In this document: positions 1-5,883 of the stretch, piece by piece | How positions within the stretch are numbered: position 1 is the stretch's first letter | Layout of the letters: the number at the start of each line of letters is the position of its first letter | Assembly: GCA_002448395.1 (NCBI GenBank) | Contig: DJXS01000040.1 | Span: forward strand, 1 to 11,275 | Direction: 5' to 3' | Source: Lachnospiraceae bacterium UBA6998 | Lineage (GTDB): Bacteria; Bacillota; Clostridia; Lachnospirales; Lachnospiraceae | DNA length: 11,275 nt | Notes under the pieces: model-generated | Told to the model about the DNA's origin: nothing | The model's database searches: none | What the model saw: the letters and a program-made list of their open reading frames with translations, nothing else | Program-made: the position numbers and the translations under genes

Positions 1-1208
1 GACATAACGCCGACCTGCTTGTTGGGATCGGCGGGACGGATATCGATGGCCTGGATCGCTCTCTTGGCCATTGCCAGCTCATCCGCATCCGAAATGGAGG
101 TACCGCTGATCTTGACAATGTCGTAGTTGGTAAGAGCAACGTTCTTGATCGTGGACAGAAGCGGAATGAATCCCTGATTTCTTCTGTCCTCCGGAACGAA
201 TCCGATTCCTTCGAGGATGCTTGCCTTAGGAGAAGGATCGAGCTTCTTGCCGTCCAGCCATACTTCGCCGGACGCGGCCTTGTCCACACCGTAGATCGCA
301 CGGACAACTTCTGTTCTTCCTGCACCGATCAGACCGCCGAGGCCGAGGATCTCTCCTCTGTGGACCTGGAAGCTGATATTGCGATAGCGGTCAGTCTTGT
401 CTGTGAGGTTCTTGACATCCAGTCTGACTTCCGCGCTGTCATCAGAGTGAAGCATCTTGCGGGAGCCGGCGGATTCGTCGACTACCTTACCGATCATGGT
501 CTCGATGACCTTGGCGGGAATGATATCCTGTTTCTCAAGGATCGCCGCGTTCTTACCGTCTCGCAGGATCGTCAGACGATCGGAAAGCATATAAACTTCC
601 TCAAGTCTGTGGGAAATATAGATGATCGAAACGCCTTCGCTGCGCAGCTTCTGGATGATCTTGAACAGCATCTCCGCTTCTTTACCGGAAAGGGAAGCTG
701 TGGGCTCGTCCATGATCAGCAGCTTGGAATCCTGGGACAGACCCTTGAGGATCTCGATCAGCTGTCTCTGGCCGATACCCAGATTGTCCACAACCGTTGT
801 GGGCTTTAAGGGGAACTGATATTTGTCGATCAGTTCCTGGGTCATCTGATTCATCTTGGCATAATCAATAAAGACACCTTTGCGGGGCTCTCTGCCGAGG
901 AAAACGTTCTGTGCTACCGTCAGAGGCGGGATTACGGAAAGCTCCTGATAGATACACGCTACGCCCAGTTTCTGGCAGTCCTGATAGTTGTTGATCTCTA
1001 CCGGCTGACCTTCCCAGTAAATCTGGCCTGCATCTTTTGTGTAAACGCCTGTGATGATCTTGATCAGTGTGGACTTACCGGCACCGTTCTCTCCCATCAG
1101 CGCATGTACTTCACCGGCTTTTACTTCAAAGTGAACATCCTGAAGAACCGGAACGCCGGAAAAGCTCTTATAAATGCCTTTGGCTTCAATTAATGTATTT
1201 CCTGCCAT
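1..1208 (-). CDS. Sugar ABC transporter ATP-binding protein, RbsA/XylG/MglA type (3' end outside window)
   Basis: This is the double-ATPase subunit that powers a ribose-type sugar importer on the inner face of the membrane. About 402 codons are visible; family members are about 500 residues, so roughly the last 100 (second signature and second Walker B) lie beyond the window. The first nucleotide-binding domain has Walker A GENGAGKST at residues 39-47, signature LGIGQRQ at 143-149 and Walker B LLIMDEPTASL from 163. The second domain starts near 270 and has the usual degenerate P-loop GLIGAGRTE at 292-300, then PEDRR at 339-343, which is typical of this family. The ATG (1206-1208) shares one base with the permease stop (TAATG) and follows AAGGAGG, so the two are translationally coupled. 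It has no stop codon in the window because it runs off the edge, not because it is broken. The specific sugar cannot be read from this subunit. Confidence 0.96.
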   Translation of the reverse strand, partial: MAGNTLIEAKGIYKSFSGVPVLQDVHFEVKAGEVHALMGENGAGKSTLIKIITGVYTKDAGQIYWEGQPVEINNYQDCQKLGVACIYQELSVIPPLTVAQNVFLGREPRKGVFIDYAKMNQMTQELIDKYQFPLKPTTVVDNLGIGQRQLIEILKGLSQDSKLLIMDEPTASLSGKEAEMLFKIIQKLRSEGVSIIYISHRLEEVYMLSDRLTILRDGKNAAILEKQDIIPAKVIETMIGKVVDESAGSRKMLHSDDSAEVRLDVKNLTDKTDRYRNISFQVHRGEILGLGGLIGAGRTEVVRAIYGVDKAASGEVWLDGKKLDPSPKASILEGIGFVPEDRRNQGFIPLLSTIKNVALTNYDIVKISGTSISDADELAMAKRAIQAIDIRPADPNKQVGVM

Positions 1209-2218
1209 TATTCAAGCCCCTCCTTAGCTCCTTCTTCTCTTGCCTTGCGATCCATGCGGGCCTTGTATGTAGCATCGAAGATAACGACAGCGATGATGAT
1301 CGCGCCCTTGATGACATACTGGTATGCCGTATTGATCGACAGTTTACGTACGCCGTTTTCCAGTGTCGCCATGAAAAGCGCACCGATCAGTGTTCCGATG
1401 ACATCACCGGATCCGCCGGACAGCGCCACGCCGCCGACAACTGCTGCCGCGATCGGGTTGAACTCGAAGTCCATACCGATTGCAGTGGTAGCACTCTGCA
1501 GTCTCGCTGTTGTGAAAATAGCGCCTACAGCTACGGTAAAGCCGGTGATCACATAAGCGATCAGTCTCGTCTTCGCGACGTCGATACCGGAGAGGGTTGC
1601 TGCCTTCTTGCTGGCGCCTACAGAGTAAAGGTTTGTGCCATAACGTGTGAACTTCAGGACGATCTGTCCTGCAGCGACAATCACGATCATAGCCATGATG
1701 ACATAATAGAATTTGCCAATGCCGCCTCCGAGCCAGGTGTACTGGGAGTGATTCATCGGCTGACTCTTGATGACGCCGTTGGCGTCCCTGATTGCGATGA
1801 TGTAGGTCAACGCCCTGAAAATACTCATGGTCGCCAACGTACCAATGAATTCGGGAACGTTGAACTTGGCTACGATCACGCCATTGCAAAGTCCGCACAG
1901 AAGTCCTACAAGAATTCCGGCGAGCATCATTACCGAGAAGGGAAGCAGTGTATAGGCATAAATGTTTGCCATTGTCATGCCTACCAGCGCCATCATACTT
2001 CCGGTTGAAAGATCAATGCCTGCTGTGATTATGATAAATGTAACGCCAACGCCTATGATCGCCGGTATGGATGCATCTCTGACTACCTCGATCAGATTGT
2101 CAAAGTTGAAAAACTTGCCTTTGCCCGCTCCTGCAAGGATGGTGAACAATACAACAAGTATGACCAGCATACCGATCGAAATCAGGCGCCGCATCGTTGT
2201 CTGATTCATCCGTTTCAC
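1208..2218 (-). CDS. Sugar ABC transporter permease, RbsC/XylH family
   Basis: This is the integral membrane subunit of a ribose-type importer (BPD_transp_2 family), 336 residues, a normal length. It is hydrophobic throughout, with a first membrane segment at about 12-31 and several more after it. Family signatures are visible: AGIDLSTGS at 66-74, the segment TRYGTNLYSVGAS at about 191-203, and the cytoplasmic coupling motif GGVALSGGSG at 262-271. The start chosen is GTG (2216-2218): AGGAGG lies 9 bases upstream of it, but 18 bases upstream of the next in-frame ATG (2207-2209), which is too far. It is separated from the binding-protein gene by 164 bases that contain a hairpin, and its stop overlaps the ATPase start. 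One permease gene is present, as expected if the subunit forms a homodimer. Confidence 0.96.
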   Translation of the reverse strand: MKRMNQTTMRRLISIGMLVILVVLFTILAGAGKGKFFNFDNLIEVVRDASIPAIIGVGVTFIIITAGIDLSTGSMMALVGMTMANIYAYTLLPFSVMMLAGILVGLLCGLCNGVIVAKFNVPEFIGTLATMSIFRALTYIIAIRDANGVIKSQPMNHSQYTWLGGGIGKFYYVIMAMIVIVAAGQIVLKFTRYGTNLYSVGASKKAATLSGIDVAKTRLIAYVITGFTVAVGAIFTTARLQSATTAIGMDFEFNPIAAAVVGGVALSGGSGDVIGTLIGALFMATLENGVRKLSINTAYQYVIKGAIIIAVVIFDATYKARMDRKAREEGAKEGLE

Positions 2219-2330
2219 TTGTTATTTCCTCCTCTCTTATACATTCCCGCGCAAAATATATACTGCTGCCGGACTCTTCCGCCACTGACAGGTATAAATA
2301 CGTCAGCACGTTTTCGACGGGAGTGCATAA

Positions 2331-2357
2331 GGGCGGGTATCATAAAGATTCCCGCCC
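2331..2357 (-). promoter_or_regulatory. GC-rich hairpin in binding protein-permease gap
   Basis: A perfect 7-bp inverted repeat (GGGCGGG / CCCGCCC) encloses a 13-base loop, 26 bases downstream of the binding-protein stop. The loop could add ATC/GAT pairing after one A-A mismatch. No run of T follows on the transcribed side (TTATGC), so it is not a classic terminator. In importer operons such hairpins often stabilise the binding-protein part of the message, or partly terminate it, so that the binding protein exceeds the membrane subunits. That role is inferred here. The rest of the gap (2219-2330) shows nothing clear apart from the permease ribosome binding site. Confidence 0.6.
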
Positions 2358-2382
2358 GCTCATATTCACTGGAAAAAATTGA

Positions 2383-3426
2383 TTACCAGCGGTCTTCCGG
2401 TGCAATGTTGCCAACGGTCTCAGCAGTAACAACGATGGGCTCCATGATGACCTTAGGAGTTGCGGTCAGGCATGTGTAATCATACTCGGAACCGATCATA
2501 AGCAGAGCGATCTTAGCTGCTGTGGAACCTTCGTCCCAGCTGTTCGTGTAGATCGTGCCTGCCATGTCGCCGCTCTCGATCATTGCAAGTGCGTCCTTCT
2601 CACCGTCAGCGCCCCAGATGCAGATCTGGCCCTTCTTGTTAGCGGACTGTGCTGCAAGCGCAGCGCCCTCTGCCATTGCGTCGTTGATTGCGAATACGCC
2701 CTTAAGATCCGGATAGGACTGCAGGAAGGAGTTCATAACTGTCATAGCTGTATCCTTCTGGAAGGATGCAGACTGTGCGTCAACGATCTTGATGTTAGGA
2801 TAATTAGCGATTGTGTCACGGAAGCCCTTCTCAAGGTTATCAGTACGCTCAAGTCCGGGAACACCCTGAATGATCGCGATGTCGCCGGCCTCACCCATCT
2901 GCTCAGCCATCTTGTCTGCTGCCATACGGCCTGCGTCGTAGTCAACAGCCATGACCAGCGCGCTGTGGATCGTGTCGCTTGAGCAGTCAAGGTTAACTGT
3001 GATAACCGGGATGCCTGCTTCCTCAGCCTGTTTTACACTGGGAGCCAGAGCAGTTCCGTCAGAGCACTGCAGAATGATCGCATTGTAGCCCTGGTTGATG
3101 CAGTCTGTCATGATCTGCACCTGAGTCTCTGCGGACTCTTCAGCGCCGTAAGAATCGACTTTGATGTTGGACCAGGATGCGCATTCTCTCTCGATACCCT
3201 CTTTCCAGCCCTGGTTATTGGGAGTTCCGATATCATGTGCGATGTAAGCGATCTTGACTTCGTCGCCTGCATAAGGATCAACCTTTACCTTAGCGCTGCT
3301 TCCGCCTGCCGCAGCACCTGCAGATGCATTGTTGTCCTCTCTGGTGGTCGTTCCGCCGCCGCCGCATGCTGCAAGGCTCAGTGCCATGATTGCTGTGAGC
3401 GCGAGTGCGATAACTCTCTTTTTCAT
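2383..3426 (-). CDS. Sugar ABC transporter substrate-binding lipoprotein (ribose/galactose-type, Peripla_BP_4)
   Basis: This is the extracellular, membrane-anchored receptor that captures the sugar and delivers it to the permease; 347 residues, normal for the family. The N-terminus is a lipoprotein signal: MKKR, hydrophobic core, then lipobox LAAC with the lipidated Cys at 21, followed by a Gly/Ser/Ala-rich linker to about residue 47. The two-lobed periplasmic-binding-protein fold begins at VKIAYIAHD and shows family marks such as DCINQGYNAIILQ in the first lobe and GVFAINDAMAEGAALA in the second. The ATG at 3424-3426 follows a good AAGGAGG. It lies 82 bases after the oxidoreductase gene and comes before permease and ATPase, the usual order. 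Ligand identity cannot be inferred reliably. The enzymes in the same unit point to a sugar acid or its derivative, not ribose itself. Confidence 0.95.
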   Translation of the reverse strand: MKKRVIALALTAIMALSLAACGGGGTTTREDNNASAGAAAGGSSAKVKVDPYAGDEVKIAYIAHDIGTPNNQGWKEGIERECASWSNIKVDSYGAEESAETQVQIMTDCINQGYNAIILQCSDGTALAPSVKQAEEAGIPVITVNLDCSSDTIHSALVMAVDYDAGRMAADKMAEQMGEAGDIAIIQGVPGLERTDNLEKGFRDTIANYPNIKIVDAQSASFQKDTAMTVMNSFLQSYPDLKGVFAINDAMAEGAALAAQSANKKGQICIWGADGEKDALAMIESGDMAGTIYTNSWDEGSTAAKIALLMIGSEYDYTCLTATPKVIMEPIVVTAETVGNIAPEDRW

Positions 3427-3508
3427 ATGTTACCCTCCTTAAAAAAATTAATTATGCAAAAAAGCAAAGAGATTTATCTGTAAATCCTTTACATTTTTCC
3501 AAAAGTCA
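3427..3508 (-). promoter_or_regulatory. AT-rich gap before the binding-protein gene with small inverted repeats
   Basis: This 82-base gap is AT-rich compared with the genes beside it. On the transcribed strand it holds GATTTA-CAGA-TAAATC (3471-3486), followed within a few bases by a T-rich tract (TCTTTGCTTTTTTG), and an overlapping GTAAA-GGA-TTTAC (3480-3492). The first could form a weak AU-only hairpin before T's, that is an attenuator or weak terminator; either could be a regulator site. A weak internal promoter is also possible (TTGGAA, 18 bases, GATAAA), but both hexamers match consensus at only four of six. The ribosome binding site AAGGAGG of the binding-protein gene closes the gap. None of these roles is certain. 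Confidence 0.3.
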
Positions 3509-4426
3509 TCAGGCCTTCGGCCTTCCTTCCAGTGCGTGGATCGTGTTAACGACGAATTCGTGAGTCGGAACCGCGACACCTGCCTTCCTGGCGGCACGGA
3601 CTACAGATCCGCTGATGGTGTCGACTTCCGTTCTCCTTCCCGCGCGGATATCCGCGCAGATCGAGGTCACGCCCTCGGGGGAACCGACCGACGTCTTCTT
3701 AACCTTCTCGGTGATCTCTTCCTCGTCAGCTTTAAGTCCCAGTGCGTGCGCGACTTCCACCGCCTCGTGGATCAGCGCGGTGGTCATCTTCCATGCGTAC
3801 TCGTTAGCGTAAATGTAGCCGATCTCACACTGCAGAACACCGGTCACTGCGCTGAGCGACACATTGGTGAAAAGCTTGTCCCAGATGAGCTGCTGGATCA
3901 CGGAATGAATGCGCACGTTGAAGCCGCAGGAATCAAAGGATTCTTTAAGCTTGGGAAGGAAGCCTTCCTTGTCCTCTACGAGCATGCCGACGTTGGTATT
4001 GCCCTCTCCGCCGTGACGGATATAGCCCATGCCGAGCACCGCACCGTTGTCTTCGGTCGTGCCGATGATGATATGATCCAGATCGACAAACTCGCCCAGG
4101 ATATCCTCATGGCCCGAACCGTTCTGAAGAGTCAGCACATAAGTATTGGGACCGATCAGTGCCTTGTTGCCAGCCAGTGCCGCCTTGGAAAACAGCGCCT
4201 TGACAAACAGGATGATCAGATCCACGGGCTCGATACCCTCTGTGGAAGTGACCGCCTTGGGATGATACAGATTATCAGTTCCGTACTCCTGAAGCTTGAG
4301 TCCGTTTTCATTGACTGCCGCGACTACATTCGGATTGGTATCAACAAGGTAAACGTCATTATGTAATGATAGATGTCCTCCGTAAATGGAGCCCATGGCG
4401 CCTGCGCCGATAACTGCTATTCTCAT
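3509..4426 (-). CDS. Ketopantoate reductase-family (PanE/ApbA-like) 2-keto acid oxidoreductase
   Basis: This is a cytosolic NAD(P)H-dependent reductase of the 6-phosphogluconate-dehydrogenase-like superfamily, 305 residues, normal length. The N-terminal Rossmann domain begins at residue 1 with the dinucleotide loop GAGAMG at 7-12, then FVK at 74-76 and QNG at 101-103. The C-terminal helical domain carries the expected catalytic Lys in WDK (K184), N188, S255 and E267 (in RRTEVD). Where the E. coli enzyme, as I recall it, has a second substrate-binding Asn four residues after the first, this protein has Ser (S192). That change and the location in a sugar-acid transport unit suggest a different 2-keto acid substrate, not pantothenate synthesis. 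The ATG (4424-4426) follows AAGGAG; the gap to the cyclase gene is 15 bases, so the two are co-translated. True PanE remains possible but is less likely in this setting. Confidence 0.88.
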   Translation of the reverse strand: MRIAVIGAGAMGSIYGGHLSLHNDVYLVDTNPNVVAAVNENGLKLQEYGTDNLYHPKAVTSTEGIEPVDLIILFVKALFSKAALAGNKALIGPNTYVLTLQNGSGHEDILGEFVDLDHIIIGTTEDNGAVLGMGYIRHGGEGNTNVGMLVEDKEGFLPKLKESFDSCGFNVRIHSVIQQLIWDKLFTNVSLSAVTGVLQCEIGYIYANEYAWKMTTALIHEAVEVAHALGLKADEEEITEKVKKTSVGSPEGVTSICADIRAGRRTEVDTISGSVVRAARKAGVAVPTHEFVVNTIHALEGRPKA

Positions 4427-4441
4427 ACTGTCAAAACTCCT

Positions 4442-5134
4442 TTATTCAGAAAATTCCTTAATTCCCTCGATTGCATATGCGTGAACCGGGCTGGAATCCA
4501 GGCCGACGATCGGAAGCGGGGAGAAGGACATGAAGAATACATCCTTTTCAAGGTACTCGAGGTTCTTGAGAACTTCGATGAAAATGATGTTCTCGGCAAG
4601 GAGAATGTCATGGAAAGGCTTGACATCTTCGTTGCAGTTCTCGATGGAAACGCCGTCGCCGAAGCCTACTGCCTTGACCTTGTGATCGCGGAACCATTCT
4701 GCGGACTCAGCATCGATCAGGAGTCTCTTGTCAACTTCCGTGTTGGTCAGTTTCGTGAAGGGCTCAAGCTTATAGGAAGAGTCGATGATGACGATATCGC
4801 CCTCTTTTACCTTGTAAGCAACTCTGTCGAGGTCAGCCTTTGTAATGTGTGTGTAGGGAGCTACAGTGTCCTTGAAATCCACATAGACGCCGCGGCCTAC
4901 GAATGTTGTCAGAGGAAGTCCTGTGACATCCGGCCAATTATCATCGTGGTGATAAGGGCACTCAGCGTGGGTTCCAAGATGGCTCATGATATCAAAGTTT
5001 GTGTGGAAATCCGGGATCGGGCCGCCGGTGTTGAAGCGGTACAGCTTGCATCTTCTGGTCTCGGTTGCCGGATCTACCAGTTTGGAAAGATCGACCAGGC
5101 GCATGCCATTACCCATATCGTATACTACTTGCAT
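4442..5134 (-). CDS. Cyclase-family metal-dependent hydrolase (kynurenine formamidase-like)
   Basis: This 230-residue protein belongs to the cyclase / kynurenine formamidase family (PF04199), cytosolic metal enzymes that hydrolyse amides, lactone-like esters or related bonds. The family metal-site motif HxGTHxDxPxH is present as HLGTHAECPYH at residues 52-62, with Glu where Asp is usual; both motif histidines of HxGTH and the later His are kept. Further family features are the VDLSKLVDP start (14-22), the segment near 175-190 (HDILLAENIIFIEVLKNL) and the C-terminal core ending near SSPVHAYAI. The ATG (5132-5134) has AGGAGG six bases upstream. It sits between the DUF386 and PanE-like genes and ahead of the transporter. 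Hydrolysis of an imported sugar-acid lactone or amide would fit, but this is inference. A role in tryptophan breakdown is unlikely because no partner genes are present. Confidence 0.88.
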   Translation of the reverse strand: MQVVYDMGNGMRLVDLSKLVDPATETRRCKLYRFNTGGPIPDFHTNFDIMSHLGTHAECPYHHDDNWPDVTGLPLTTFVGRGVYVDFKDTVAPYTHITKADLDRVAYKVKEGDIVIIDSSYKLEPFTKLTNTEVDKRLLIDAESAEWFRDHKVKAVGFGDGVSIENCNEDVKPFHDILLAENIIFIEVLKNLEYLEKDVFFMSFSPLPIVGLDSSPVHAYAIEGIKEFSE

Positions 5135-5172
5135 AATTAACCTCCTAACTTATTAAACATGTGTTGAAACAG

Positions 5173-5625
5173 TTATATTTTGACTTTTACAACGACCTTC
5201 TTGACCGGAGCGGGCACGCCTGCCGCGCAGCGGGGTTTGTGGGCGTCCTCAGGCGCAACGACGATGAGATCGCCTTCCCTCAGGAGCACCTGTCCGTAGA
5301 GATCCGGATCGCTGTAGAACACAACGTCATTCTCATCGATCCTGTCGATCTCCTTAAGTCCGTCCCTCTTACATACGCCGAACATCTCATCCCCTGTCAC
5401 CATGTACTGGATATCGAAATACTTCTCATGTGTCTCGAATCTCCGCTCTTCCCACGGTGAAGTTGAATATTCCTGAACCCCTGCGATGACATCGTCTCCC
5501 ATCAGCGGATAGAAGCCCTCCGGCAGATTCTTGATATCGGTCTCGGCAAGCCATTTGTACGCAACTGTAAATTTCTCATCTAAATAGTTGTACTTCTCAG
5601 CGATGCTGACGTTACAAAAAAACAT
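5173..5625 (-). CDS. YhcH/YjgK/YiaL (DUF386) family protein, probable sugar-acid anomerase
   Basis: This is a small cupin-like cytosolic protein of 150 residues, the normal size for the DUF386 family. Conserved features seen: FETHEKYFDIQ at 63-73 (E64, H66, D71 likely at the metal/substrate site) and APEDAHKP at 124-131 (H129). E. coli YhcH (NanQ) is known to speed anomer interconversion of N-acetylneuraminate, and relatives sit in many sugar and uronate clusters. A similar anomerase role on a sugar acid is inferred here. The start chosen is ATG at 5623-5625, five bases after GGGAGG. A GTG two codons upstream (5629-5631) is in frame, but it lies inside the ribosome binding site and cannot be served by it. 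First gene of the second transcription unit; 38 bases separate it from the cyclase gene. Confidence 0.9.
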   Translation of the reverse strand: MFFCNVSIAEKYNYLDEKFTVAYKWLAETDIKNLPEGFYPLMGDDVIAGVQEYSTSPWEERRFETHEKYFDIQYMVTGDEMFGVCKRDGLKEIDRIDENDVVFYSDPDLYGQVLLREGDLIVVAPEDAHKPRCAAGVPAPVKKVVVKVKI

Positions 5626-5662
5626 TGTCACCTCCCTTTTTGAGCCAGGCTGTGTTCAATAA

Positions 5663-5703
5663 TGTATCTATTAAATTATACAATGCGCACGCTTAAAATG
5701 GAA
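5663..5703 (-). promoter_or_regulatory. Promoter of the DUF386-cyclase-PanE-ABC unit, with possible operator
   Basis: On the minus strand a perfect -10 TATAAT (5675-5680) lies 55 bases from the chosen ATG. It predicts a start near 5668 and a leader of about 43 bases. The -35 at 17-base spacing is TTCCAT (5698-5703), a poor match, so help from an activator or an upstream element is likely. An imperfect palindrome TGTAT-N10-ATACA (5663-5682), with a central TTAA, covers the -10 and the start point and could bind a repressor. A degenerate catabolite-repression-like stretch (TTTTAAGCGTGCGCA, 5682-5696, two mismatches to the usual cre pattern) lies between the hexamers. The promoter call is fairly firm; the operator readings are weak. 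Confidence 0.6.
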
Positions 5704-5711
5704 GATAAATA

Positions 5712-5779
5712 TAAACAATTACTAAACTGGGCAAAACTACATTTAAACATATATTAACTGTTGGCAACTTCTTCTAAAC
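5712..5779. repeat. Seven helically phased (T)AAAC motifs upstream of the promoter
   Basis: On the plus strand AAAC-like words end at 5716, 5727, 5737, 5748, 5758, 5768 and 5779. The spacings are 11, 10, 11, 10, 10 and 11, a mean of 10.5 bases, one turn of B-DNA. The words are TAAAC, TAAAC, AAAAC, TAAAC, TTAAC, GCAAC and TAAAC, so five are strong and two are weaker. They cover about -44 to -111 relative to the predicted start of the downstream unit. The sequences between them are not alike, so this is not a simple tandem duplication. It could curve the DNA, as phased A-tracts do, or offer a row of sites on one helix face. Confidence 0.55.
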
Positions 5780-5808
5780 AATAAGGAAGATTCTTGCACA
5801 AATTAAAC

Positions 5809-5853
5809 AAAAAAAGCGCCGCCGCATTTTTTCAAATGCGGCGGCGCTTTTTT
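5809..5853 (-). terminator. Strong intrinsic terminator after uxaC
   Basis: A perfect 14-bp stem (5816-5829 with 5834-5847), of which 10 pairs are GC, has a 4-base loop. It is flanked by seven A's on one side and six T's on the other, so the transcribed minus strand reads GGCGGCGC followed by TTTTTTT. It lies 31 bases beyond the uxaC stop and ends the first unit. Because the flanks are symmetric it would also work on transcripts from the plus strand, although no plus-strand gene is seen here. Confidence 0.95.
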
Positions 5854-5883
5854 GGAGCCGTTTTATTCTGGTTTTCGTACAGA

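Noticed and set aside
1067..2008. A 313-codon plus-strand open frame opposite the permease
   Set aside because: It is antisense to a clear RbsC-type permease and the translation is Cys/His/Arg-rich low-sense sequence. The same holds for the long plus-strand frames at 3536-4366, 4373-5140, 8057-8944 and 9780-10625.
2215..2328. A 37-codon minus-strand frame in the binding protein-permease gap, whose TGA overlaps the permease GTG
   Set aside because: The overlap looks like translational coupling, but its ATG has no ribosome binding site and abuts the hairpin, and the peptide shows no recognisable features. Chance is the better explanation.
4442..5134. Kynurenine formamidase (kynB) of tryptophan breakdown
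   Set aside because: The family is right, but there are no kynurenine pathway genes nearby and the metal motif differs (Glu for Asp), so the specific name is not justified.
5626..5631. GTG start two codons upstream for the DUF386 gene
   Set aside because: This GTG is part of the GGGAGGTG ribosome binding site; the ATG at 5623-5625 has proper spacing.
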